Shown piece by piece: positions 32,145 through 40,144 of a stretch of 44,034 nt of DNA. A program made the position numbers and the translations under genes. How positions within the stretch are numbered: position 1 is the first letter of the stretch; every line of letters starts with the position of its first letter. The notes under the pieces are model-generated. The model did no database searches, was not told the DNA's origin, and saw nothing but the letters and a program-made list of their open reading frames with translations. The stretch spans positions 1-44,034 of the forward strand of contig CAYQTL010000032.1 of assembly GCA_964420405.1 (NCBI GenBank), read 5' to 3'. Source of the stretch: CAYQTL01 sp964420405 (GTDB lineage Bacteria; Acidobacteriota; Thermoanaerobaculia; Thermoanaerobaculales; Sulfomarinibacteraceae).

Positions 32145-32515
32145 CGATCCCGTTCCCGATCCCGTTCCCGATCCCGACGGGTGCCCGTCTTCGGATCCGC
32201 CGAAACCGGGCCCGCCCCCCATCGGCCCGGACAGGTGCCTGCCCGCTGGAAGCCGGCGCTCCGAGCGCCTCCCGCCCCGGAGCGCCAGCTTCCAGCTGGC
32301 TCGCTTCGCAGGCCGACCCGCTGAGCCCGGTCGAAATGCCTGCCGGCTGGAAACCGGCGCTCCAGTGCCACGGACGCGGACGAAGGAGGGAGGCGGCCGT
32401 GGTCGCCTCCGGCGGGATGCGGACGCGGACGCGGACGCTGTCGCTGACACCTGTGCCCGTTCCTGGCCGCCACCGTCACCATCGGGATCGGGATCGGGAC
32501 CGGGATCGGGAGCGG
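32145..32515. repeat. Hexamer-bounded intergenic element 5 with an alternative REP-like core
   Basis: The ends are the usual arrays (32145-32178 and 32480-32515), but the core differs: two copies of a GCTGGAAGCCGGCGCTCC-type unit (around 32241-32258 and 32344-32362), a palindrome GCCAGCT-TCC-AGCTGGC (32284-32300) and GCTTCGCAGGCCGA (32303-32316). The same alternative core, with matched base changes, is at 40975-41115. It fills the 423-bp gap between convergent genes; I see no gene in it. Confidence 0.75.
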
Positions 32516-32547
32516 ACCGCGGCGGTGCCGGCGGTGTGGCGCGCGTG

Positions 32548-34107
32548 CTACAGCACGAGGGCGAGATGGCGGCGGAGGGCCTCGAGGTCGGGCAGGTGCA
32601 GATCGGCGTCGTCACGGTGGCGGCGGGTGTCGTCGTGGACCACGCAGACCCAGCCGCAGCCCGCCTCGCGGGCGGCCTCGACGTCGTAGCGCGAGTCCCC
32701 CACTGCCAGGGTGCGCTCCGGCGGCACCCCGAGGCGGCGGATCGCCTCGGCGATCGGCGCGCCGGAGGGCTTCCACATCCCGGAGTCGCGGGTCAGCACC
32801 GCGTCGAAGCCGAGCCCGAGCCTGTCGAGCAGCGACATCGTGTTGGCGTCGTTGTTGTTGGTCACCAGCGCCGTTGGGATCCCACGACCGTGCAGCAGGG
32901 CGAGCAGGTCGAGGGCACCGTGCTTGGCGTCGGCGCGGTCCGACGCCGCCCGCTCGATCTCCTCGAGCTCCGCCCAGCGCCGGCCGCGGTCCGGCTCCGG
33001 CAGGCCGTGGAGCTCGTCGATGATCGACGTCATCGACACCCCGAGCCGGTCGCGGATCGCGGGCCAGTCGTACTCCGAGTCGACCAGGGTGCCGTCCATG
33101 TCGAACACGACGCCGGCCGCGGCGCGGCCGGCGAGGGCCGCCAGCAGCTCGTCGCGCGGAAACCGGGGCAGGCCGGTGACGGGCTCGCCGCGGCCGACCG
33201 CCCGGCCGATCCAGGACAGCCCCACGCCAGAGGACGCCATGGCCTCCTCCACCCGCCGGGTCGCGTCGGGGGCGCAGCCGACCAGCATCGCCCCGGAGCC
33301 GATCAGGCCGAGCGGGTCGACGCCCAGCACGCGGCACAGGCGCAGGGTCTCCGGCCGGACCGGGACGTCCTCCCGGACGATCTCGAGCGTCATCCCCGAC
33401 GCCCGCGCCAGCTCGAAGACGGCCTCGCCGACGCCCCCCTCGGTCACGTCGTGCAGCGCGTGCACACCTTCGACCGCCGCGGCGGCCAGCGCCGGGCGCA
33501 CGACCGACATCCAGTCGCCCTCCAGCACGCGGTCGAGCTCGGCCCACGACTCGGCCCCGTCCCGCTCGTCCAGGACCCGCCGCAGCTCGGCCCGCAGGAT
33601 CGCCGTGCCCTCCAGCCCTGCGACCCGCGTCAGAGCGATCCGGTCGCCCGGCTCGAGCCCGCCGGTGGTGACCGCCCGATGCTCGACCCGGCCGAGGACT
33701 GTGGCCACCACCACCGAGTGGCGCAGGCCCGGGGCGACCTCGGTGTGGCCGCCGACGAGGACGATGCCGGTCTCGCGGCACGCGTCCCGGATCTGACCCA
33801 CCAGCTCGCGGACGCGCGCCGCGGTGGCGTCGTCGGCGCCGAGCAGCACGACGGCGGTCAGGAACCGGGGCCGGGCCCCGCGGACCGCCACGTCGTTGGC
33901 GTTGACGGTGACCGCCAGCCGACCCGCGTCCTCGGCGGTGAACGAGATCGGATCCGACGCCACCGCCCACAGCTCGCCGCCGATCTCCACCAGCGCGGCG
34001 TCCTCCCCCGCCGCCGGCCCGAGCCGCACCTCCGGCGGCAGCTCGTCGGACAGCAGGTCCCCGATCACGTCCCACGGCACCTTGCCCGAGCGAAGCCGAT
34101 CCGCCAT
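32548..34107 (-). CDS. AIR-synthase-like (HypE/COG0309-type) domain fused to a HAD phosphatase
   Basis: The 519-residue protein joins two enzymes-like domains. Residues 1 to about 325 resemble the AIR synthase-related/HypE group: GEDAALVEIGG, SDPISF, VNANDVAVRGARPRFL, VGGHTEVAPG, HDVTEGGVGEAVFEL, LIGSGAML. The HypE C-terminal Cys tail is absent, so it is not ordinary hydrogenase maturation. Residues 330-519 are a HAD-IA hydrolase with all four motifs: FDMDGT (Asp336, Asp338), LVTNNN, the motif III Lys in MWKPSGAP and VGDSRYD. A single continuous frame makes the fusion real unless there is a sequencing error near 33118. ATG 34107 is preferred; 34116 is possible. It is divergent from argS. A two-step ATP-using and dephosphorylating reaction is only a guess. 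Confidence 0.8.
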   Translation of the reverse strand: MADRLRSGKVPWDVIGDLLSDELPPEVRLGPAAGEDAALVEIGGELWAVASDPISFTAEDAGRLAVTVNANDVAVRGARPRFLTAVVLLGADDATAARVRELVGQIRDACRETGIVLVGGHTEVAPGLRHSVVVATVLGRVEHRAVTTGGLEPGDRIALTRVAGLEGTAILRAELRRVLDERDGAESWAELDRVLEGDWMSVVRPALAAAAVEGVHALHDVTEGGVGEAVFELARASGMTLEIVREDVPVRPETLRLCRVLGVDPLGLIGSGAMLVGCAPDATRRVEEAMASSGVGLSWIGRAVGRGEPVTGLPRFPRDELLAALAGRAAAGVVFDMDGTLVDSEYDWPAIRDRLGVSMTSIIDELHGLPEPDRGRRWAELEEIERAASDRADAKHGALDLLALLHGRGIPTALVTNNNDANTMSLLDRLGLGFDAVLTRDSGMWKPSGAPIAEAIRRLGVPPERTLAVGDSRYDVEAAREAGCGWVCVVHDDTRRHRDDADLHLPDLEALRRHLALVL

Positions 34108-34128
34108 CCAGCCCATCCTACCCGGCTT

Positions 34129-34225
34129 CCGATCCAGATCCCGTTCCCGTTCCCGTTCCCGACGTCCGCGTCTGGGCCCGCTCCGGCAGGGCGACGGTTC
34201 ACCCGCCGCCGCTGGCAGCACGACC
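34129..34225. repeat. Truncated hexamer-bounded element 6
   Basis: Only the left array (34129-34162, GATCCC/GTTCCC units) and hairpin 1 of the common core (GGCGACGGTTCACCCGCCGCC, about 34190-34210) remain; the right half and right array are missing. It lies between the divergent AIRS-HAD and argS genes, ending about 20 bp before the argS -10 box. Confidence 0.65.
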
Positions 34226-34244
34226 GCCGATGAGGGCAACCATG

Positions 34245-34250
34245 TAAAAT
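34245..34250 (+). promoter_or_regulatory. -10 box (TAAAAT) of argS
   Basis: TAAAAT is an A-rich island in GC-rich sequence, 22 bp before the ATG at 34273; SD GGAGG is at 34262-34266. The -35 region is not recognisable. Confidence 0.45.
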
Positions 34251-34272
34251 CTCCGTTCGCTGGAGGTTCCCG

Positions 34273-36438
34273 ATGTCGCTCGAGAGGATCCGCGAGGAGG
34301 CGGCGGCGGCGATCGCCGCGGCGCTGGGCAGCGAGCTCGACCACACTCCCGACGAGGTGACGCTGGAGGTCCCGCCCCGGCGCGATCTCGGCGACCTCGC
34401 GTGGCCGGGCGCGCTGCCGCTGGCGAAGGTGCTGCGCAAGGCACCCCGCCAGATCGCCGACGCGGTCGCCGCCGGCGCGAGCTGGCCCGACGGCGTCGCG
34501 CGGGTCGAGATCGCGGGCCCCGGCTTCCTCAACCTGTACCTCGACCGGCCGGCGTTTCTGACCGCACTCCTGGCTGGGGTGGACGATGCACCTCCCGCCG
34601 AGGGCAAGGTGGTAGTCGAGCACACCAACATCAACCCCAACAAGGCGGCCCACATCGGCCACCTCCGCAACGCGGTGCTCGGCGACGTGCTGACGCGCTG
34701 CCTGCGCCACCTGGGCCACGACGTCGAGGTCCAGAACTACGTGGACGACACCGGCGTGCAGGTGGCCGACGTGGTTGTTGGGCTGCTGCACCTGCCCGAG
34801 GCCGAGCTGGCCGAGGTGCTCGGGGTCGAGATCTCGCGCCGCGACGAGCTGATCGCCGCCATGCTGCGGCGGCTGCCCGAAGACCACGTGCCGCCGGCGG
34901 CGGTCGACGACTTCGACGACCTGTGCTGGGACCTCTACCCCAGGGTCACCAACCGGTACCAGCAGGACGAGTCGTTCCAGGCCCACCGCGGCGAGGTTCT
35001 CCACATGATCGAGGCCGGCCACGGCCAGATGGAGCTCGACCAGGCGCTGTACCTGGTCCGGGGCACGATCATCTCCGCCAACCCGTACCCGGCGGCCGCG
35101 GTGTCGCGAGTCGCGGCGGCAGTCGCCGAGGGCAACCTGCGCTGCCACCTGGCCACGATGGCGCGGCTCGGCGTCGGCTACGACCTGCTGCCCCACGAGT
35201 CGGACATCCTCGGCCTCGGCTTCTGGACGCGGGCGTTCGACCTGCTGCGCGAGGCCGGCGCGATCCGACTCGAGCAGGACGGCAAGAACGCCGGCTGCTG
35301 GGTGATGTCCCTCGCCGCCAGCCCCGAGTTCGCGGACATGGACGACCCCGACAAGATCCTCGTCCGGTCCAGCGGCACCGTCACGTACACCGGCAAGGAC
35401 ATCGCCTACCAGCTGTGGAAGCTCGGCCTGCTGACCGACCCGGACGGCAGCCTCCACGACTTCGGCTACCGGCTGTTCGCGACCTGGGGCCAGGCCGGAC
35501 CGGCCGGCGCGGTGCACTACGGTAACGGCGAACGGACCCTGGTGCGCACCACGGCGACCCCGGCGGAGGCGGTCGACGGCCGCCGCTACGGCGGCGCCGA
35601 CCGGGTCTACAACGTGATCGACGTGCGGCAGTCGTACCCGCAGAAGGTGGTCAAGGAGGCCGTCCGCGTGCTCGGCCACCCGGACGCGGCCGACGGCTCG
35701 GTCCACTTCGCCTACGAGATGGTGGCGCTGACCCCGGCGGCGGTCCGCCTGATCGAGCAGCGCCAGGGGATCGACTTCTGCCTGTCCGACGAGCAGATGG
35801 CCAAGCCGTACGTCGAGATGTCGGGCCGCAAGGGGATCGGCGTCAAGGCCGACGAGTTCCTCGACGTGCTCGCCGCGGCGGCCGAGGACGCGGTCGCGCA
35901 GCGGGCCGGCGCCGGGACCCTCGACGACCTCGAGGCCCGGTCGACCGCCATCGCGGTCGGGGCGCTCCGCTACCTGATGGCGAAGCAGTCGCGCAACCGG
36001 GTGCTGGCGTTCGACTTCGACGAGGCGCTCGCGTTCGAAGGCGACACGGGGCCGTACCTGCAGTACTCAGCGGTGCGGGCGGCGAAGATCTTCGACAAGC
36101 TCGCCGAGCGACGGCGCGAAGGCCGCGTCGGCGCCGATGAGCTCGGCGCGCTGGCCGGCGCGGAGATCCCCGACGACCTGTGGGGGCTGGTGCTGGCGTG
36201 CGGCCGCCGCCGCGAGGTGATCGGGCTGGCGGTGTCGAACCTCGAGTTCTCGCTGCTCGCGCAGCACGTCCACGAGCTGGCGCAGCTGTTCCACCGGCTG
36301 TACCACCATCACCCGGTGGTGCCCGAGGAGGACGAGGCCCTGCGGCGGCTGCGGCGCGCCGTGTTCGGCCTGTTCGCCGACGAGATCCGCGTCCTGCTCG
36401 AGGAGCTGCTCGGCATCCCCGTCCCCCGTGAGATGTGA
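34273..36438 (+). CDS. argS: Arginyl-tRNA synthetase, long form
   Basis: The 721-residue protein charges tRNA-Arg. It has the N-terminal Add-1 domain (about 1-105), the class I HIGH motif as AHIGH in NPNKAAHIGHLRNA (HIGH at 127-130), a KMSK-equivalent MSGRKG (about 516-521) and a C-terminal DALR anticodon-binding domain ending VPREM, as is common for ArgRS. Typical ArgRS proteins have 550-600 residues; the extra 120 or so lie between the HIGH motif and the KMSK region, apparently around residues 160-330. Whether the insert is shared with related phyla needs an alignment. It stands alone, between two hexamer-bounded elements. Confidence 0.93.
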   Translation: MSLERIREEAAAAIAAALGSELDHTPDEVTLEVPPRRDLGDLAWPGALPLAKVLRKAPRQIADAVAAGASWPDGVARVEIAGPGFLNLYLDRPAFLTALLAGVDDAPPAEGKVVVEHTNINPNKAAHIGHLRNAVLGDVLTRCLRHLGHDVEVQNYVDDTGVQVADVVVGLLHLPEAELAEVLGVEISRRDELIAAMLRRLPEDHVPPAAVDDFDDLCWDLYPRVTNRYQQDESFQAHRGEVLHMIEAGHGQMELDQALYLVRGTIISANPYPAAAVSRVAAAVAEGNLRCHLATMARLGVGYDLLPHESDILGLGFWTRAFDLLREAGAIRLEQDGKNAGCWVMSLAASPEFADMDDPDKILVRSSGTVTYTGKDIAYQLWKLGLLTDPDGSLHDFGYRLFATWGQAGPAGAVHYGNGERTLVRTTATPAEAVDGRRYGGADRVYNVIDVRQSYPQKVVKEAVRVLGHPDAADGSVHFAYEMVALTPAAVRLIEQRQGIDFCLSDEQMAKPYVEMSGRKGIGVKADEFLDVLAAAAEDAVAQRAGAGTLDDLEARSTAIAVGALRYLMAKQSRNRVLAFDFDEALAFEGDTGPYLQYSAVRAAKIFDKLAERRREGRVGADELGALAGAEIPDDLWGLVLACGRRREVIGLAVSNLEFSLLAQHVHELAQLFHRLYHHHPVVPEEDEALRRLRRAVFGLFADEIRVLLEELLGIPVPREM

Positions 36439-36460
36439 GCGGTGATCCCGACGCCGTGCT

Positions 36461-36668
36461 CCGATCCCGATCCCGACGGCGGCGTCAGGTTCAGCGGCAG
36501 CGACGGTGGCTGCGGCCCGGATCGACCCAGCCGCCGGGTCCAGCAATTCCGGGTAGGGCCGGGGGTTCATTCCCCGCCGTCTGCAGGACGGTCGCCATTC
36601 CATGGCGGCGGGTCAACCGCCGCCCTACCGGATCGGTCGCTGGCACTGCGGTCGGGATCGGGATCGGA
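36461..36668. repeat. Hexamer-bounded intergenic element 7 (reverse orientation)
   Basis: Short arrays at both ends (36461-36478 and 36652-36668) enclose a well-kept common core in reverse orientation: GTAGGGCCGGGGGTTCATTC (about 36553-36572) and GGCGGCGGGTCAACCGCCGCC (about 36604-36624). The right array ends 15 bp before the ATG of the next gene. Confidence 0.78.
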
Positions 36669-36682
36669 TGAAAGGGAATGGG

Positions 36683-37162
36683 ATGAACGACGAGAAACGG
36701 CTCGCGCGCTACCACCGGATCCGGGACCAGGTCGCGGAGCTGATCGCCGCGACCGGGGACCCGACCGCACACCGGGCCACGGCGGCGGCGCTGCTGCACC
36801 ACAAGGTGCCCGACGTGTCATGGACCGGGTTCTACATGCTCCGCGACGGCGATCTCGTGGTTGACGCCTACCAGGGGCCCGTCGCCTGCCTGGTGCTCGC
36901 ACGCCACACCGGCGTCTGCTGGGCCGGGGTCGACCGCCACGAGAGCGTGCTCGTGCCGGACGTGCACACGTTTCCCGGGCACATCGCGTGCGACTCCCGC
37001 TCCCGCTCGGAGGTGGTGGTTCCGATCCTGCGGCCCGACGGGACGGCCGTCGGGGTGCTCGACGTCGACTCGCACCGGCCCGACCGGTTCGACGAGGTCG
37101 ACCTGGCCGGCTACGAGAGCGTCGTCCGCCTCCTCGAGCGGGTCTGGTTCGGCTCCACGTGA
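36683..37162 (+). CDS. msrC: Free methionine-(R)-sulfoxide reductase (GAF domain)
   Basis: The 159-residue protein is a single GAF domain of the fRMsr (YebR/MsrC) family, which reduces free Met-(R)-sulfoxide. All three family cysteines are present with E. coli-like spacing: Cys69 in GPVAC, Cys79 in GVCW and Cys103 in FPGHIACDS, together with WTGFYML and VLDVDSH. ATG 36683 follows AAGGGA at a suitable distance; upstream in-frame starts would translate repeat sequence. Cytosolic oxidative-damage repair of methionine. The next gene is a methionine/kynurenine-type aminotransferase, but an element lies between them. Confidence 0.92.
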   Translation: MNDEKRLARYHRIRDQVAELIAATGDPTAHRATAAALLHHKVPDVSWTGFYMLRDGDLVVDAYQGPVACLVLARHTGVCWAGVDRHESVLVPDVHTFPGHIACDSRSRSEVVVPILRPDGTAVGVLDVDSHRPDRFDEVDLAGYESVVRLLERVWFGST

Positions 37163-37191
37163 TCGCGGTTCGACCCCTGCACCGCGGTTGT

Positions 37192-37430
37192 CCGATCCCG
37201 TTCACGATCCCGATCCCGATCCCGATGACAACGTCGGGGTCCCCACCGGCGGGGCGGCGGTTCACCCGCCGCCGTGGAAACGTGATCGTCCCGCGAACGG
37301 CGGGGGATGAACCCCCGACCCTCCACGGCAGGTCTGGACCTCACGGAAGGGATCAACCCGGGCTGCGGCGACCGTCGCTGGCGCTGGCATTGGATCTGAC
37401 ACCGCCATCGGGAACGGGATCGGGATCGGA
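37192..37430. repeat. Hexamer-bounded intergenic element 8 (forward orientation)
   Basis: The best-preserved copy. Left array 37192-37226, right array 37406-37430. Core: hairpin 1 GGCGGCGGTTCACCCGCCGCC (37253-37273), hairpin 2 CGGGGGATGAACCCCCG (37300-37316), then TCTGGACC, GGATCAACCCGGGCTGCGGCGACCG-type tail. The right array runs directly into GAGGGAG, which is the ribosome-binding site of the aminotransferase gene. Confidence 0.82.
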
Positions 37431-37439
37431 GAGGGAGTG

Positions 37440-38645
37440 ATGGAGTCGCGGATCAACTCTGCGGTGCGGTACATGGACGAGTCGATCATCCGCGAGATGA
37501 CGCGGGTGGCGGAGGACGCCGGGGCGGTGAACCTGGCGCAGGGCTTCCCGGAGATGCCGCTCGCCGATCCGGTCCGGGAGGCCTACCACCGCGCGCTCGA
37601 CGACGGCCGCAACCAGTACACCCGGACCTGGGGCGATCCCGTCCTGCGGGCCGAGCTCACGCGCTTCCTGTCCGCCCGGTGGGGACTCGAGCCGTACGAC
37701 GCAGAGGACGAGGTCGTGGTCACCTGCGGCGCCTCCGAGGCGATCATGGCGACGCTGCTGGCGCTGCTGCCACGCGGCGCGGCGGTGGTGATCCCGGAGC
37801 CGATCTACGAGAACTACCTGCCGGCGGCCCGCCTCGCCGGCGCCGAGCCGCGGATCGTGCCGATCGACCCCTTCACCGGCCGCTGGGACCCGGCCGCGAT
37901 GGATGCAGCATGCCGCGACGCCGCGGTGCTGATCCTCAACACCCCCGCCAACCCCCACGGCAAGGTGTGGACCCTGGACGAGCTCCGGACCCTCGCGGAG
38001 ATCCTCGGGCGCCACGACGTGCTGCTGGTGACCGACGAGACCTACGCGTTCATCACCGCTGCGGACCACCCGCACGTCGCTCCCGCCTCGCTGCCGCAGC
38101 TGCGCCACCGGACCGTCACCATCGCGTCGTTCTCGAAGACCTACGCCGTCACCGGCTGGAGGGTCGGCTTCGCGGCGGCGCCGGCGCCGCTGATGGGCGC
38201 GATCCGCAAGGTCCACGACTTCCTGACGGTGTGCGCGCCGACGCCGGCCCAGCACGCGCTGGTCGCGGCCCTCCGCCTCCCCGATGCCTTCTACCGCGAG
38301 GTCGCCGCCACCTATCGCCGCCGCTGCGCGCTCCTGAGGAACGGCCTCGAGGCCGCCGGCTGGCGCACCAACGATCCCCAAGGGAGCTACTTCCTCCTGC
38401 TGGACATCTCGCAGCTCGACATCCCCGACGACCGGTCCTGGGCCGTCGAGCTCGCCCACACCCTCGGCGTCGCCGGCGTCCCCGGCTCCGCCTTCCTGTG
38501 GGACGGCCTGCCCCGCGACGACGGCTCGTCTCCTGACCGTCGCGGCCGCTTCCTGCGGTTGTCGTTCGGCAAGCGCGAAGCGCTGATCGAGAGCGCCGTC
38601 TCCCGCTTCGCCACCCGCGCGCTCCCCGGCGCCGGCCCGGCGTAG
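37440..38645 (+). CDS. Class I PLP aminotransferase (methionine/kynurenine aminotransferase-like)
   Basis: The 401-residue protein is a fold-I class I/II aminotransferase: PLP lysine Lys233 in SFSKTYAVTGWRVG, Asn171 in NTPANPHGK, Asp199 in VTDETY and the carboxylate-binding Arg in the C-terminal part (RFLRLSFGK). QGFPEMPLADPVREA and NTPANPHGKVW resemble the methionine aminotransferase (YbdL)/kynurenine aminotransferase group. The substrate is inferred. ATG 37440 is chosen over GTG 37437; both use GAGGG from the end of element 8. Confidence 0.85.
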   Translation: MESRINSAVRYMDESIIREMTRVAEDAGAVNLAQGFPEMPLADPVREAYHRALDDGRNQYTRTWGDPVLRAELTRFLSARWGLEPYDAEDEVVVTCGASEAIMATLLALLPRGAAVVIPEPIYENYLPAARLAGAEPRIVPIDPFTGRWDPAAMDAACRDAAVLILNTPANPHGKVWTLDELRTLAEILGRHDVLLVTDETYAFITAADHPHVAPASLPQLRHRTVTIASFSKTYAVTGWRVGFAAAPAPLMGAIRKVHDFLTVCAPTPAQHALVAALRLPDAFYREVAATYRRRCALLRNGLEAAGWRTNDPQGSYFLLLDISQLDIPDDRSWAVELAHTLGVAGVPGSAFLWDGLPRDDGSSPDRRGRFLRLSFGKREALIESAVSRFATRALPGAGPA

Positions 38646-38712
38646 CGAGCGACGGGCTCGCGTACGGCGAAGCTGCTGATGCGTCGCGCGCGACTTCGTC
38701 GCCCGCGTGGAA

Positions 38713-38718
38713 TACCAT
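38713..38718 (+). promoter_or_regulatory. Possible -10 box (TACCAT) of the sigma/anti-sigma/ybjQ operon
   Basis: TACCAT lies 18 bp before the chosen ATG at 38737. No strong -35 or SD is visible. Confidence 0.3.
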
Positions 38719-38736
38719 CCGAGTGCGTACGTACCC

Positions 38737-39345
38737 ATGGTCGTGAGCAGTGCGGTGACCGTCGTGGCCCCCGATCTCCTGGGCACTCCGGACGAGCCCG
38801 GGACCGTCGTCGGCGCCCAGCGCGGCGACGCTCTCGCGCGCGACCGTTTGGCGCGGTCCTGCCGCGCGGTCGCCTACCGGTTCGCGCTGCAGCTCACCGG
38901 CGACCCGGATGACGCACTCGACCTCGCGCAGGACGCGATGCTCCGGCTCTTCCGCCGGCTCGACCGGCTCGATCCGACGCGGCCGGTGCGGCCGTTCCTG
39001 CTGCGGATCGTCCGCAACCTCGCCACCGATCGCCACCGGCGACGCAGGGTCCGTCCGGAGGTCCGCGCGCACGACGTGCCGGTGGCGGAGCCGCGCGACC
39101 CACAGGACGATCCGGAGGCGCGGGCGAGCCGGCTCCAGCTGCAGCGGATCGTGTGGGCGGCGACCTCGGAGCTGTCGGACGAGCACCGGCAGATCATCGC
39201 CCTGCGCGACTACCTGGACCTCTCCTACGACGAGATCGCCACCGTCCTGGGCGTGCCCCGCGGCACCGTCATGTCGCGGCTGCACCGCGCCCGGCGCGGC
39301 CTGGCGGCGGCGGTCCGGCGACGGCTCGAGGGAGGCGCACCATGA
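38737..39345 (+). CDS. RNA polymerase sigma factor, ECF-type
   Basis: The 202-residue protein has region 2 (about residues 35-105: YRFALQLTGDPDDALDLAQDAMLRLFRRL, PFLLRIVRNLATDRHRRR) and region 4 (about 135-190: LSDEHRQIIALRDYLDLSYDEIATVLGVPRGTVMSRLHRARR), the ECF pattern. The start is uncertain: ATG 38737 or GTG 38707. The anti-sigma gene overlaps it by 4 bp, so the pair is translated together. It differs clearly from the other ECF factor at 16719. Target genes unknown. Confidence 0.88.
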   Translation: MVVSSAVTVVAPDLLGTPDEPGTVVGAQRGDALARDRLARSCRAVAYRFALQLTGDPDDALDLAQDAMLRLFRRLDRLDPTRPVRPFLLRIVRNLATDRHRRRRVRPEVRAHDVPVAEPRDPQDDPEARASRLQLQRIVWAATSELSDEHRQIIALRDYLDLSYDEIATVLGVPRGTVMSRLHRARRGLAAAVRRRLEGGAP

Positions 39346-39785
39346 CCGACCGGTGCCCACAGGGCTTCGACGATGAGCTGATCACGGGCTTTCTCGACGG
39401 CGAGCTGACCCAGGCCGCCGACCAGCGGGTCCGGATCCATCTGGAGGACTGCCGGCACTGCCGGTCGCTGCACGAGCGGCTGGCGGCGCTGCGGGAGGTG
39501 ACCATGGGAACCGAGATCGAGATGCACCGGGACCTGGATCGAGGCGAGGCGCCCCGCGGGGCGTTGTCACGGCTCAGCCGCGGTCTCGGCTGGCTGGTCG
39601 CAGTGGTCTGGGCGGCCGCCACCGGCGGCTACGCCCTGTGGCTGGCGGCACGCGACATCGACAACCCGTTCGAGCGGCTGCTGGTGTTCGGCGGTCTCGC
39701 CGCCGGCGCGTTGTTGCTGCTGTCGGTGGTGATCGACCGGCTGCGGGACCTCAGACACGACCGCTACCGGGGGGTGGACCGATGA
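39342..39785 (+). CDS. Zinc-finger (zf-HC2) transmembrane anti-sigma factor
   Basis: The 147-residue protein has the anti-sigma zinc-binding motif HLEDCRHC (His33, Cys37, Cys40) in a short cytoplasmic N-terminus with LITGFLDGELT before it, then two membrane helices (about 83-103 and 113-133). It starts with ATG overlapping the sigma stop and its own stop overlaps the ybjQ-like start, both ATGA. It is predicted to hold the upstream sigma factor inactive. No periplasmic sensor domain of any size follows, so the signal may act through the membrane part or the zinc site. Confidence 0.88.
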   Translation: MTDRCPQGFDDELITGFLDGELTQAADQRVRIHLEDCRHCRSLHERLAALREVTMGTEIEMHRDLDRGEAPRGALSRLSRGLGWLVAVVWAAATGGYALWLAARDIDNPFERLLVFGGLAAGALLLLSVVIDRLRDLRHDRYRGVDR

Positions 39786-40105
39786 TCGTCGTCACGAGCA
39801 GCTCGATCGCCGGCAAGAGAGTCGTCCGCACCCTCGGCATCGTGCGCGGCAACACCATCCGCGCCCGTCACCTGGGCAAGGACGTGCTCGCGGTGCTTCG
39901 GAACCTCGTCGGAGGCGAGGTGACGGAGTACACGAAGATGATGGCCGAGTCCCGCGAGCAGGCCATCGACCGCATGGTGGAGGAGGCGAAGGGCCTCGGC
40001 GCCAACGCGGTGGTCGACGTCCGCTTCATGACGTCGATGCTGATGCAGGGCGCGGCCGAGCTGCTGGCGTTCGGCACGGCGGTGGTGGTCGAGGACGACG
40101 ACTGA
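39782..40105 (+). CDS. YbjQ/UPF0145-family protein
   Basis: The 107-residue protein has the full family length and motifs: VTSSSIAGKRVVRTLGIVRGNTIRARHLGKD at the N-terminus and AKGLGANAVVDVRF followed by a hydrophobic strand. YbjQ proteins form pentamers and are annotated as putative heavy-metal-binding, with function unproven. It is the third gene of a tightly overlapping sigma/anti-sigma/YbjQ operon, an unusual context that might link it to the stress the sigma factor answers. Confidence 0.88.
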   Translation: MIVVTSSSIAGKRVVRTLGIVRGNTIRARHLGKDVLAVLRNLVGGEVTEYTKMMAESREQAIDRMVEEAKGLGANAVVDVRFMTSMLMQGAAELLAFGTAVVVEDDD

Positions 40106-40144
40106 CGGCCGCCGGGCCGTCAGCCGACGGCCTCGCTCATCCCG

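Noticed and set aside
33110..34107. Calling the N-terminal domain HypE
   Set aside because: It lacks the HypE C-terminal cysteine peptide, is fused to a HAD domain and has no hydrogenase genes nearby; only family similarity is claimed.
37192..37430. Hexamer arrays as a CRISPR array
   Set aside because: Units are contiguous 6-mers without spacers, and there are no cas genes.
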